Source: an uncultured Verrucomicrobiales bacterium
GTDB taxonomy: Bacteria; Verrucomicrobiota; Verrucomicrobiia; Verrucomicrobiales; Akkermansiaceae
Direction of reading: 5' to 3'
Assembly: GCA_937916505.1 (NCBI GenBank)
Contig: CALFSW010000158.1
Span: 1-38,508, forward strand
Length of the DNA: 38,508 nucleotides
In this document: positions 1 through 8,481 of the stretch, piece after piece
Numbering within the stretch: position 1 is the stretch's first letter
Layout of the letters: every line of letters begins with the position of its first letter
Notes under the pieces: generated by a model
What the model saw: the letters and a program-made list of their open reading frames with translations, nothing else
Databases searched by the model: none
Told to the model about the DNA's origin: nothing
Position numbers and translations under genes: made by a program

Positions 1-1166
1 GAAAATATTTCCCCGCTACGTAGGCGATGAGGAGGTTCAAGCCAATCGCCCTTCGGGTCGTGGCGGTCGAAGATATCGAGTAGGACCGGTTCTGTCCCGT
101 CGGCCCGGCTGCGGACGATCGCGCCCGTCACGGCGCCCGCGCACCCCCCTGTTGGCGACCCCTCGTTGCGCTGTTCCAGGCGAAAACAGTAGCCCGATCG
201 AAGGGTGAAATCGCTGACTTGCCCCACCCGTTGAACCAACCCTAACGGAGGCCCACCACCTGTTTGCGGAGCGACCCGGATCGGCCACTCCGAAATCTCG
301 TGCCAGAGCAGGCGGTCACCTTCGGCCAACAACTCGTGCGGCCCATCGGAGGAACTGCGGCAGGCGGGATCAAGGGGCCGGCACCCGAAAAGTGTCCTGA
401 CACCTCCGTTTTCGCCACCCCCGTTGCCTCCATCATCATCGTCGTCGGCGATCAGCAGCTGCGCACTCCGGTGGGGAAAGAGCACCTGTTCCGGTTGGAC
501 CGATTCGATCACCACATGAAAAAGCTCGTCGTCCTCCGGCAACGCATCGGGCAGAAGTTCGATCAGTAACGAACGCCGTTGCTCCCCGGGAGCAAAGACG
601 AGGGAGCCCGAGCCGCCGACAAAATCCAGACTCTCGCCCGCCGTTTCCCCCACGAGTTGGTAGCTCACCACCAGAGCGCCATCCGTTGGGCCGAACCGCA
701 GGATCTCAACCTGGGTGGAACGTGCGTCTTCGGTCACGGTGTAGCAGGGCTCGGAGAAACTGAGGCCGGCAACGGCCAGCGGCGGCGACCCGCGTTCCAG
801 CCGGAAAAACTGCCGATTTTGCGCAGGTGTTTCGACCACCCAGGCCGGGCCGGTATTCCCTTCGACCGGATCCCCCCAGTCGGTCCAATCTGCGAGATTC
901 GAAGAGGACTGTAGCTGGTAGACCCAGCCTGGATCCGTGCGGAACTCCAGCCGGTAGCCACCCTCCGGAGAGGCTTGGATTTTGGCGGCGGGCACCGGGC
1001 CGACCGCCCCCGCCTGAGAAGTGCCCGAAACTGCGGCCAGGAGCATCGCAAAAGCCGACCGAAGGATTCCGACTGTTAGGAAATTTGCTTTTGGGTTGGC
1101 GAAGCTTGAGGGCGCTGTTGAGGGGCGCTGAGGGGGGAAGGAGGGGCGGAGCTGGTGGTTTGGCAT
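1..1166 (-). CDS. Secreted Calx-beta domain protein, 3' end beyond the window
   Basis: The minus strand reads without a stop from an ATG at 1166 to the window edge (388 codons seen; C-terminus missing). The first ~54 residues have a long basic n-region, a hydrophobic stretch (FLTVGILRSAFAMLLAAV) and a likely cleavage near SQA-GA, so export is expected. Residues ~65-125 contain a YQLQSSSNLADWTDWG...QFFRL stretch of the kind that recurs in verrucomicrobial surface proteins. Residues ~136-244 look like a Calx-beta domain: TEDARSTQVEILR, then LDFVGGSGSLVFAPGEQRRS, then PEDDELFHVVIES, and a run of five aspartates that could bind calcium. A later ATG at 1046 would cut the signal peptide, so 1166 is preferred. 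Role unknown; such proteins usually act in adhesion or at the cell surface. The domain calls are by eye. Confidence 0.72.
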   Translation of the reverse strand, partial: MPNHQLRPSFPPQRPSTAPSSFANPKANFLTVGILRSAFAMLLAAVSGTSQAGAVGPVPAAKIQASPEGGYRLEFRTDPGWVYQLQSSSNLADWTDWGDPVEGNTGPAWVVETPAQNRQFFRLERGSPPLAVAGLSFSEPCYTVTEDARSTQVEILRFGPTDGALVVSYQLVGETAGESLDFVGGSGSLVFAPGEQRRSLLIELLPDALPEDDELFHVVIESVQPEQVLFPHRSAQLLIADDDDDGGNGGGENGGVRTLFGCRPLDPACRSSSDGPHELLAEGDRLLWHEISEWPIRVAPQTGGGPPLGLVQRVGQVSDFTLRSGYCFRLEQRNEGSPTGGCAGAVTGAIVRSRADGTEPVLLDIFDRHDPKGDWLEPPHRLRSGEIF

Positions 1167-1530
1167 GTCGGCGGGGATCTGCATTTCCGGGGTTTGTCGG
1201 GGCTTTGGCTCTCGGGAGCAATGATAGTTGAGCACACAATGAATCCCGGGGATACGCACTTCTTATGGTTTAATTCGCATGGATTGCTTGATGTCGTTTC
1301 CTTTCGGTGTGCTTACCGGTGGACTGGTGGCGCGATGAGTAAAAGCGCCGCATCACTTTCCACGCAAGCGGTCGATAGAGTCTCCTGTGACATTTTTGCC
1401 ATCAGTCTGGCGTCCCTACTCAATTTGGATCGAGAGCCTCTGTTAATCGTTTTTGTTTCAGGCTCTTTCCGCCAATAAGATAGGACGGAAACGGGTAAAG
1501 TATATTCCCATCCTCGCACACATAATACAG
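1167..1530. other. Non-coding stretch between two minus-strand genes
   Basis: About 360 bases downstream of the M24 peptidase and upstream of the Calx-beta gene. Short open frames exist on both strands but none has convincing protein character. A loose inverted repeat (AGAGCCT at 1433-1439 with AGGCTCT at 1460-1466, 20-base loop) is visible; it lacks a T-run and is not a clear terminator. The Calx-beta promoter should lie here, but I cannot place it. Confidence 0.4.
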
Positions 1531-2646
1531 TCAGAGGTCCAGTTCGATGAGGCTGGAGGTTTGAGCCGTGATATTTTGGTTTCCTTCGTCATTGATGACT
1601 ACGATGTCCTCAATGCGGACGCCAAATCTTCCTTCGAGATAGATTCCAGGTTCGACGGTGAGGGCCATGCCGGCTGCCAGCGTTGTTTCGGGGGCGCGTG
1701 GTGAAAGGTTGAGGCCGGGGTCGTGGGTTTCGAGTCCGATACTATGGCCCAAGCCGTGGGTGAAGGTTTTGCCGTGACCGGAAGCCTCGATGATGTTGCG
1801 GGCGACCTTGTCGATTTCGTGGTTACTTTTGCCGGGAGACATTGCCTCGCTGGCGGCTTGTTTCGCAGTTCGAACGATTTCGTGGATTTCCTGCATTTCA
1901 TGAGAGGCTTGCCCAAGGCAGACCATGCGGGTCATATCGGAGGCGTAGCCTTGATGGATCACACCAAGATCGATGAGGAGAAGGTCATTATATTTGATGA
2001 TGGTGTTGTCCGGAAGATGGTGGATTTCCCAGCAATTGGGGCCGACGGCGACAATGGGCATGAAGGAATATCGGTCGATATCCTCGTTGGCGGCCATCTC
2101 TGCAAGGATCAGTCCCTGAATTGCCCGTTCGGTCATGCCGGGATGGGTTTTTGGGAGAATGGCTTGGAAGACCTGCTCGTTGATTTGTTGTGATTTTTGG
2201 AGGAGTGCGATCTCGGCGGGGGACTTGATTTTCCTGGTTTCTTCGATCACGGAGGCCGGACGGAGCGCGTGGAGCGTGAGTTGGGAGCGCCATTTCAAGA
2301 GATCATTGTGGCTGATCGTATGATCGACACCGAGAGCGAGCGGACATTTGGAGAGTCGTTTTTGAATTGAGGACAGGGGATCAGCTTCGGTGGATATTTC
2401 GAGGAACGAGTCGAGCTGGGTCGTCTGGGCCTCTGCCCAGGAGGAGCTGCGGAAAGAGGTGAAGAGAATGGCTTCCTTCTGCGTGATGAGGAGGGTTCTG
2501 GGCTCCCCCCGGAAGCCCGTGGCGTAGCGGATGTTGGCCGCGTTTGTCGTGATCAAGGCATCCCGCCTGAGGTCGGTCATTCTTTGGCGGATCAGCTTGA
2601 GCCGATCTACCATTTCCAAAGTTGAGAAGCTAAGGTGGTTTGACAT
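1531..2646 (-). CDS. M24 family aminopeptidase (Xaa-Pro peptidase type)
   Basis: The protein (371 residues) has the creatinase/prolidase layout: an N-terminal domain (~1-140) and a C-terminal pita-bread metallopeptidase domain (~145-371). The five expected metal ligands are visible in order: Asp in LLIDLGV, Asp in ASDMTRM, His in GLGHSIGLETHD, Glu in LTVEPGIY and Glu in VRIEDIVV. Members of this family remove N-terminal residues before proline in the cytoplasm using two divalent metal ions. The length is typical of PepP/PepQ-like bacterial proteins. No signal peptide is seen. A second ATG at codon 12 (2613) is an alternative start, as neither has a strong ribosome site. The exact substrate (Xaa-Pro peptide or dipeptide) cannot be told from sequence alone. 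Confidence 0.88.
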   Translation of the reverse strand: MSNHLSFSTLEMVDRLKLIRQRMTDLRRDALITTNAANIRYATGFRGEPRTLLITQKEAILFTSFRSSSWAEAQTTQLDSFLEISTEADPLSSIQKRLSKCPLALGVDHTISHNDLLKWRSQLTLHALRPASVIEETRKIKSPAEIALLQKSQQINEQVFQAILPKTHPGMTERAIQGLILAEMAANEDIDRYSFMPIVAVGPNCWEIHHLPDNTIIKYNDLLLIDLGVIHQGYASDMTRMVCLGQASHEMQEIHEIVRTAKQAASEAMSPGKSNHEIDKVARNIIEASGHGKTFTHGLGHSIGLETHDPGLNLSPRAPETTLAAGMALTVEPGIYLEGRFGVRIEDIVVINDEGNQNITAQTSSLIELDL

Positions 2647-2805
2647 GGTTTCGTGGGGAGAGATTCTAGGTCACTCTCGAACGACAGCCAGCCGAAGGTC
2701 TCAAAACCTCTTTGCCCAATCTGGTGCGAAGGGAACGAGGTCCGTTTTCAATTGAAGTGGACATGCTGACAAAAGAGCGGTTGTGCGAAAGCCCGGGGTG
2801 GATGG

Positions 2806-2830
2806 ACCGTATCAGGCGGTATGATACGGT
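2806..2830 (+). promoter_or_regulatory. Perfect inverted repeat enclosing the start of the metallopeptidase gene
   Basis: ACCGTATCA and TGATACGGT form a perfect 9-bp inverted repeat around a 7-base loop GGCGGTA. The G-rich part of the loop is the only candidate ribosome site and the A of the ATG at 2821 is the last loop base. In RNA this would be a hairpin over the start codon; in DNA it could be an operator. Which applies is inference. Confidence 0.45.
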
Positions 2831-4605
2831 TTACGGCATTTTTCACCCTTTCGATGGCTTTGGTTCACGGGCAGGTTCCGGGGGAAGCTGAGAAAACAGA
2901 GGCGGCTCTCAAAATTCTGAATGGATGGCATGAGAAGGATGCGAAACGAGAGGTTCGGACGCTTCATTTTGTGCTTTGGACACCGAAGGGAAGGAAGCCG
3001 CCAAAGGATTATGAGGCGAGGTTGACACGAATGATGACCCACATCCGCGATTTTTACGGAAGGGAAATGGACCGCCTTGGATTTGGTCCGCGTTCGATCA
3101 ATCTGCCGATGACGGATCAGCAGTTGAAGATTCACTTGATTGAGGGAAAGAACGCGGAAAGCGAGTATGGAATGTCTTCGGGTAATGCGATCAAGCAGGA
3201 ATGCCTTCCGGTTTTGGCGGAGAAGGGGATTGATGCGAAAAAGGAGACCCTGGTGATTTTTTGCAACCTTGCGCAGTGGGATGGGGAGAAATTGGAGTTC
3301 ACCCACAAATCGCCCTATTATGCGGGTGGGAATCATCAGGGAGGGACGGCGTGGCAGTTGGACTCGCCCGAACTCGATACCACGAACCTGCCTCTCAAGA
3401 AGCCGATCATTCGGGACGGGCAATACGGGCGGATTTCCTTGGGGAAGCACAATTCGATCTTCATTGGTGGAGTGGCTCACGAACTGGGACACGCTCTGGG
3501 ATTGCCGCACTGCAGGGAACGCCCGGATGAAGCGGCAAGAGGGACGGCGCTCATGGGATCGGGAAACCGGAGTTATGGCGATGAACTTCGAGGCGAAGGA
3601 AAAGGATCGTTTTTGACCCTCGCCCATGCCTTGCGATTGGCCTCGCATCCCCAGTTCTCGGAATCAACCAAGGGAATGAATTTGCCGGTGGATGCCAGGA
3701 TTGATGATTTGAAGCTGACGGTGAAAGAGAAAACGATTCACGTCTCCGGGAAGCTGACGGCAAACCCGCCGGCCTATGCGCTTGTGGCCTACTTTGATCC
3801 TGATGGCGGGAGCGACTACAATGCCACGACGGCCACCGCAGTTCCGGATTCAAAAGGGAATTTCACGCTGTCGTCGGATGCCTTGGCGGCAGGGAAATCG
3901 GGAGAGCTTCGCTTGATCCCGCTTCATGTGAATGGTTCGACGGGTGGGTGGTTGTCGCAGACCAGGTTTAAATATCCTTACATCGTGAAGAAGGATGGGA
4001 CGCCGGATTTGTCGACCTTCAAAGTGCGGGCTGCTCTGGCTCCGCTCGTGGCAGCTTTGCAGAAGCGGGACCGGGAACAGGCGGTGTCGATTGCCCGTCA
4101 ATTTCCGGAGGGAATGACACGCGAGATTGCCGGGAACATTCTCGCGAGAGGAGGAAAGCCGGCGAAGAGCCCGGCTGAAGCCGAAGCAAAGACGAAGGGC
4201 GCATCTCTGACGTCTTTTAAGCCATCCGCTGCGAAAGTTGGATGGGGACGTCCGGCCTACAATTTTCTGCCCGAGGCACCATTTACGCTCGAAGCGGGAG
4301 GGATGATTTTCACGACGGGAATCTATGGTCATGCTCCGGCAGAGCATCGCTATGATCTGGGCGGGAAATGGAAGAAGTTTTCCGGGAAGGCGGGAATGGC
4401 ATCGGGGAAGGGCGGTTCGGTTCGTTTTGAAGTGAAAGGTGACGGCAAAACGCTTTGGAAATCGCGGGTCATAAAGTCTGGTGGCCTCGTCGATTATTCG
4501 GTGGACCTTCTTGGGGTGAAGTTGCTCGAATTGGTCGTTGATCCAAGCAACGATGGCACTGGGTCCGATTGGGGGCTGTGGTTGGAACCCAGGCTGTCGA
4601 GATAG
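2821..4605 (+). CDS. Secreted zinc metallopeptidase (HExxHxxGxxH) with C-terminal NPCBM domain
   Basis: 594 residues starting with a short signal peptide (MIRFTAFFTLSMALVHGQ). The zinc motif HELGHALGLPH occupies residues 220-230, giving three His ligands and the catalytic Glu221, and a Met in ALMGSGN at residue 245 fits the Met-turn of metzincins. Residues ~295-390 look like a beta-sandwich (FDPDGGSDYNATTATAVPD). The last ~140 residues match the NPCBM carbohydrate-binding fold: TTGIYGHAPAEHRYDLGG, a GGSVRFEVKGDGKTLW strand and LELVVDPSNDGTGSDWG. It probably acts outside the cytoplasm on protein bound to, or made of, glycosylated material. The gene is divergent from the M24 peptidase and ends 60 bases before the ATPase gene, so cotranscription is possible. 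Metzincin class and substrate are not resolved. Confidence 0.85.
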   Translation: MIRFTAFFTLSMALVHGQVPGEAEKTEAALKILNGWHEKDAKREVRTLHFVLWTPKGRKPPKDYEARLTRMMTHIRDFYGREMDRLGFGPRSINLPMTDQQLKIHLIEGKNAESEYGMSSGNAIKQECLPVLAEKGIDAKKETLVIFCNLAQWDGEKLEFTHKSPYYAGGNHQGGTAWQLDSPELDTTNLPLKKPIIRDGQYGRISLGKHNSIFIGGVAHELGHALGLPHCRERPDEAARGTALMGSGNRSYGDELRGEGKGSFLTLAHALRLASHPQFSESTKGMNLPVDARIDDLKLTVKEKTIHVSGKLTANPPAYALVAYFDPDGGSDYNATTATAVPDSKGNFTLSSDALAAGKSGELRLIPLHVNGSTGGWLSQTRFKYPYIVKKDGTPDLSTFKVRAALAPLVAALQKRDREQAVSIARQFPEGMTREIAGNILARGGKPAKSPAEAEAKTKGASLTSFKPSAAKVGWGRPAYNFLPEAPFTLEAGGMIFTTGIYGHAPAEHRYDLGGKWKKFSGKAGMASGKGGSVRFEVKGDGKTLWKSRVIKSGGLVDYSVDLLGVKLLELVVDPSNDGTGSDWGLWLEPRLSR

Positions 4606-4665
4606 ACTCTAAATTCCTGATCTTTCTCTTGGGTCATTTTGGTTCGGAAGTCAGACTGCGTCCTA

Positions 4666-5307
4666 ATGAGTGAAAACGAGGTGCTTTGTCTGGAGGGCTT
4701 TTCCAAATCCTTTGGAGAGGTGGTGGCTCTGGACGATGTCTCTCTTTCGGTGACGGAAGGGGAGATCGTTGCGCTTCGCGGACCAAGCGGAGCTGGGAAA
4801 TCGACACTTCTGTATCTGATTGCCGGATTGCTGGCTCCTGATGCGGGAACGGTGACGGTTTCGGGGATCGATCCCTACTTTTTGAGTGGTGCCAAACGGA
4901 CGCTTTTTAGAAGCGAGGAACTTGGGATGGTCTTTCAGGACGCCCGCTTGATTCCCTATCTCAACATTCGTGAAAATGTTCTTGTCGCGGGAGGCGATCC
5001 GAAACGTGCCGATGAATTGATTGAATCACTCGGTCTCACTTCGCGACGAACACATGTTCCCAAGAAACTGAGTGCGGGAGAACAACAAAGGGCGGGTTTG
5101 GCCCGGGCCCTCGTCACCAATCCAAAGCTGGTGCTCGCCGATGAGCCGACTGGAAATCTTGATGAGGAGAACACGGAGCTCGTGATCGCGGGATTGCGAA
5201 AGTATGCCAATGATGGTGGTTCGGTGCTGGTGGTGACCCATGACGCCCGGGTGATTGAGATTGCCGACCGCATCTTGACCCTTGAACACGGACGACTCCG
5301 CGCATGA
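4666..5307 (+). CDS. ABC transporter ATP-binding protein, LolD/MacB-like
   Basis: 213 residues from ATG 4666; an upstream TTG at 4639 is open but adds a poor N-terminus. All ABC ATPase motifs are present: Walker A GPSGAGKST (39-47), Q-loop in GMVFQDARL, a signature written LSAGEQQRAGLARAL, Walker B LVLADEPTGNLD and the H-loop in VVTHD. The ADEPTGNLD wording and small size place it in the LolD/MacB/FtsE group, which works with FtsX-fold permeases and not with ModB-type permeases. No such permease is in this operon, but one lies convergently at 9886-11097. The stop overlaps the next start in ATGA, so it is translationally coupled to the E1-like gene. Confidence 0.9.
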   Translation: MSENEVLCLEGFSKSFGEVVALDDVSLSVTEGEIVALRGPSGAGKSTLLYLIAGLLAPDAGTVTVSGIDPYFLSGAKRTLFRSEELGMVFQDARLIPYLNIRENVLVAGGDPKRADELIESLGLTSRRTHVPKKLSAGEQQRAGLARALVTNPKLVLADEPTGNLDEENTELVIAGLRKYANDGGSVLVVTHDARVIEIADRILTLEHGRLRA

Positions 5308-6026
5308 AGTACGAGGAATACTATACCTGGCAGGAAAATATTCCCGGCTTTGGTCGGGAAGCGCAGGAGAAGTTGAGAGATTCCACCGCTCTTGTGTCGC
5401 GGGTCGGAGGACTTGGCGGCCCGTTGGCCTTTTCGTTGGCGGCGGCGGGCGTTGGCAGGATCATTCTGGCCCACGGGGGGGAGTTGAGGCCGGATGACTT
5501 GAATCGCCAAATTCTCATGAGGCATGCAGGCTTGGGCTCGTTGCGGCATGAACAGGCGGCAGAGACACTGCGCCGATTTAATCGTGATCTTCAGATTGAG
5601 TCCGTGGGGGAGAATATCTCGGAAGGAAATGCCGGTGATCTGGTTGGAGAGGCCGACATCGTCTTTTCATGCGCTCCGCTTTTTGAGGAAAGGCTTTTGA
5701 TGAATCGGGAGGCGATGCGGCAGGGGAAATATTTTGTCGATGGTGCGATGTGCTCGATGGAAGGGCACGTTCTCGCGGTGGAACCGGGGAAGTCGACTTG
5801 TCTGGCTTGTCTGGTCAAGGAGCCTCCGGCCTATTGGAAGCGACGCTTTCCGGTGATTGGGGCGGTGTCAGCGATGGTGGCGCAGATCGCAGTTTTGGAG
5901 GGGCTCAAGTTATTGACCCATTTTGCCGAGCCCACTCTGGACCGATTGATTCATGTTGATACGCTGGCGATGCGAATGAAAAAAGTCCGTGTCCTTCGCG
6001 ACCCCTCCTGTTCCCATTGTTCCTGA
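5304..6026 (+). CDS. Divergent ThiF/MoeB/HesA-type E1-like protein
   Basis: 240 residues with the Rossmann-type nucleotide site (SRVGGLGGPLAFSLAAAGVG, ~32-51), the LNRQ arginine (67-69) and two CxxC pairs, C166/C169 (TCLACL) and C236/C239 (CSHC), that probably hold the structural zinc. Family members adenylate the C-terminus of ubiquitin-like sulfur carriers such as MoaD or ThiS. Two expected features are missing. The DxxDN-type ATP/Mg motif is replaced by SCAPLFEER at ~122-130, and the loop where MoeB has its cysteine reads KRRFPVIGAV. It may therefore be a weak or altered adenylating enzyme. The gene starts inside the ATPase stop and ends one base into modA. The mod neighbours suggest a link to molybdenum cofactor, but that is inference. 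Confidence 0.8.
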   Translation: MKYEEYYTWQENIPGFGREAQEKLRDSTALVSRVGGLGGPLAFSLAAAGVGRIILAHGGELRPDDLNRQILMRHAGLGSLRHEQAAETLRRFNRDLQIESVGENISEGNAGDLVGEADIVFSCAPLFEERLLMNREAMRQGKYFVDGAMCSMEGHVLAVEPGKSTCLACLVKEPPAYWKRRFPVIGAVSAMVAQIAVLEGLKLLTHFAEPTLDRLIHVDTLAMRMKKVRVLRDPSCSHCS

Positions 6027-7510
6027 TGAAACGTCCGTTGATTGTCCTTATGGTTTTGCTCCTGGTGCTTGGGAGTGCGTTTTGGTGGCTGGTGAGAGAT
6101 CAAGGTGGGGGCGAAGCTGGCAAGAAGGACTTGCTGGTGCATTGCGCGGCGGGATTGCGGAAGCCGATAACCGAAATCGCGCGGAACTACGAGGAGGAAT
6201 TTGGAGTGAAAGTGAATTTGCAATTCGGGGGATCGGGGGCTTTGAAGAGCCAGCTTCAAGTTGCAGGTGGCGATTTGTACCTGCCGGCGGATCAGGAATA
6301 CATTGATGAGGTGAGGAAGGAGGGATTGTTGGAAGAGGCGATTCCGGTGGCGCGTTTAACAGCCGGATTGGTGGTTTCGAAGGGGAATCCGAAGGGAATT
6401 ACGAGTTTGCATGATTTGAAAAGAGAGGGGCTGAAAATTTCGATGGGCGAAAAATCTGCATCGGTGGGGAAGTTTACGTGGTCGGTTTTGGAGAAGGAGG
6501 GATTGCTTGGGGCAGTGGAACCAAATGTCGTGGTGACGAAGCCGACGGTGAATGGCATCGTGGAGGATGTCGCGACGGGGGCGGTGGACGTTTCCTTGGC
6601 TTGGGATGCGGTGGCGGGGAATTTCCCGGAAGTGGAATGGCTCGCGGTGCCGGAATTTACGAAGCGGACAAAAAGAGCGTCCATTGGTGTTCTGAAATCG
6701 AGCAAGGACGCAACGAGGGCCCTGCACTTTGCCCGTTATGTCACGGCGAAGGACCGGGGGCGTGAGGTGTTTCTTGCGAAAGGGTTCGAAATTCCTGACG
6801 AGGGGGATGTTTGGGCCGAGCGACCGGAGGTGACCTTGTTTTCGGGATCGATGTTGCGACCCGCGATTCAGGAGCGGGTTCGGGAATTCGAAGAGCGGGA
6901 GGGGTGCCGGATTGCGACTGTTTTTGAGGGGTGCGGAACGCTGGTCGCCCAGATGAATGGCGGGATCACACCCTCGGGATACTTTGCCTGTGACACCAAA
7001 TTTTTGACAAAGGTGCAGGATCGATTTTTTGCCGGAACTGTTGTGTCGGGGAACGAGATCGTTTTACTTGTTCGAAAGGGGAATCCGATGGGGATTTTGG
7101 GGTTGGAAGATCTTGCGAAAGCCGGGGTGAAACTGGGAATTTGTGACAGTGAGAAAAGTGCGCTGGGTGAGTTGACGGGGACGATGTTGGAACGTCGGGG
7201 TGTGGCGGAGAAAATCGAGGGAAATGTGGTGGTGAAAGTGGCCAAAGGCGACGATTTGGTGTCTGCGATACAAGCCCGCTCGCTGGATGCCGCCTTGGTT
7301 TACCGGAGTAATGTGCTGGCAAGTCCGGTGACCCTGGAGGAACACGAGATTGTGGAGTTGAACGATGACTTGGCCTTCGCCGAACAGCCCTATGCGGTCG
7401 GGAAAGAAACTCCCTATCCCGAGCTCATGAAGCGCCTCGGAGAGCATTTGAGCAACGGGGAGGCGCGGACGCGTTTTGAATCACTGGGGTTTCGCTGGAG
7501 GTTGGAATGA
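6026..7510 (+). CDS. Two-domain ModA-type substrate-binding protein
   Basis: 494 residues: an N-terminal membrane anchor or uncleaved signal (LIVLMVLLLVLGSAFWWLV), then two type-2 periplasmic binding domains in tandem. Domain 1 (~36-260) begins LLVHCAAGLRKPITEIARNY with the GGSGALKSQLQ phosphate/oxyanion loop; domain 2 (~268-490) begins VTLFSGSMLRPAIQERVREF with EGCGTLVAQM at the same place. Both have the VSKGNP / VRKGNP strand and the late LAWDAVAG / LVYRSNVLA segment of ModA. Family members bind molybdate or tungstate and deliver it to ModBC. A normal ModA has one domain of ~230 residues, so this is an internal duplication. The ATG shares one base with the upstream stop; an in-frame TTG at 6017 is less likely. 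Confidence 0.88.
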   Translation: MKRPLIVLMVLLLVLGSAFWWLVRDQGGGEAGKKDLLVHCAAGLRKPITEIARNYEEEFGVKVNLQFGGSGALKSQLQVAGGDLYLPADQEYIDEVRKEGLLEEAIPVARLTAGLVVSKGNPKGITSLHDLKREGLKISMGEKSASVGKFTWSVLEKEGLLGAVEPNVVVTKPTVNGIVEDVATGAVDVSLAWDAVAGNFPEVEWLAVPEFTKRTKRASIGVLKSSKDATRALHFARYVTAKDRGREVFLAKGFEIPDEGDVWAERPEVTLFSGSMLRPAIQERVREFEEREGCRIATVFEGCGTLVAQMNGGITPSGYFACDTKFLTKVQDRFFAGTVVSGNEIVLLVRKGNPMGILGLEDLAKAGVKLGICDSEKSALGELTGTMLERRGVAEKIEGNVVVKVAKGDDLVSAIQARSLDAALVYRSNVLASPVTLEEHEIVELNDDLAFAEQPYAVGKETPYPELMKRLGEHLSNGEARTRFESLGFRWRLE

Positions 7511-8481
7511 TGGCTGGAGAGCGCAGAGAGCAGAGGATTTGGAGAGTGAGGCCGGAGTGGCCTTTCCTTCTTTTTCTGGTGTTCGTGGTTGCCGCTTATC
7601 TGGGGCTCCTTCTTCTATTGGTGGGGGCGAATGTGCTGACCGTGTCGTGGTCGCAAGCAGGGGAGATTTTGAAGAACCCGGATATTCAGCATTCGATTAA
7701 ACTGACCTTTGTGACGTGCACGGTGACCGCGATCCTCTCGGTGCTGTTGTCGGTTCCGGTGGCTTACCTTTTGTCGCGGTATCAGTTTCGGGGGAGAGCT
7801 TTCATCGACACCTTGCTTGATATTCCGATTCTTTTGCCGCCGCTCATTGTGGGGTTGAGTCTCTTGATCTTGTTCAATCGGGTTCCGCCATCGGCTTGTT
7901 GTTGGATGATTGCGGGAGGGTTTGGGCTTGCGGCGGTGTTTGGAGGGAAGGGATTGGTGCGGAATGTCACGGGTGGAATGGCGGTTTTATTTGGAGTCGG
8001 GGGGCTGATGTTGAGTGGAGGTGAGAGTTCGCTGGAAGATGCGGTGAGCGGGGCGGGACTTCCGATGACGTTTCATCCGCTGGGAGTGGTGCTGGCACAG
8101 TTTCCGGTTGCGGCGGCGTTTGCGGTGCGGACGATGCGGACGACTTTTGATCAAATTAGTCCCCGTTACGAGGAGGTGGCGATGACCTTGGGCTGCAATC
8201 GCGGGCAGGCCTTTACGCGGGTGGTTTTGCCTTTGGCGGGCAAGGGGATGGTGGCGGCGGGCACGATGGCCTGGGCCCGGGCGCTTGGAGAGTTTGGGCC
8301 AATTTTGATTTTTGCCGGGGCGACGCGGGGGAGGACTGAAGTGCTGGCGACTTCAGTGTTTCTGGAGATCAATATCGGGAATCTTCCAGGAGCGGCGGCG
8401 CTTTCCTTGTTGATGATTCTTTTGGCAGTGACGACCTTGTTACTGGTGAGGTTTTTTGCCGGGAAGGGTGGGGCGTTATGA
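7507..8481 (+). CDS. modB: Molybdate ABC transporter permease (ModB-like)
   Basis: 324 residues, multi-pass membrane protein of the BPD_transp_1 fold. The cytoplasmic coupling helix EAA-type motif is clear: EEVAMTLGCNRGQAFTRVVLPLA followed by MAWARALGEFGPILIFAG, which is characteristic of ModB/CysT. The N-terminal half also fits (SIKLTFVTCTVTAILSVLLSVPVAYLLSR and DIPILLPPLIVGLSLL). Compared with the ~225-residue enterobacterial ModB it is longer. There is an N-terminal extension of ~30 residues and an extra hydrophobic segment (~128-190, CCWMIAGGFGLAAVFGGKG...GGMAVLFGVGGLML) between the usual helices. The start ATGATG overlaps the modA stop and its own stop overlaps the modC start, so the three are translationally coupled. 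Confidence 0.9.
   Translation: MMAGERREQRIWRVRPEWPFLLFLVFVVAAYLGLLLLLVGANVLTVSWSQAGEILKNPDIQHSIKLTFVTCTVTAILSVLLSVPVAYLLSRYQFRGRAFIDTLLDIPILLPPLIVGLSLLILFNRVPPSACCWMIAGGFGLAAVFGGKGLVRNVTGGMAVLFGVGGLMLSGGESSLEDAVSGAGLPMTFHPLGVVLAQFPVAAAFAVRTMRTTFDQISPRYEEVAMTLGCNRGQAFTRVVLPLAGKGMVAAGTMAWARALGEFGPILIFAGATRGRTEVLATSVFLEINIGNLPGAAALSLLMILLAVTTLLLVRFFAGKGGAL

Noticed and set aside
1155-1519. Small open frames on both strands upstream of the Calx-beta gene
   Set aside because: No conserved wording, no ribosome sites, and they overlap each other.
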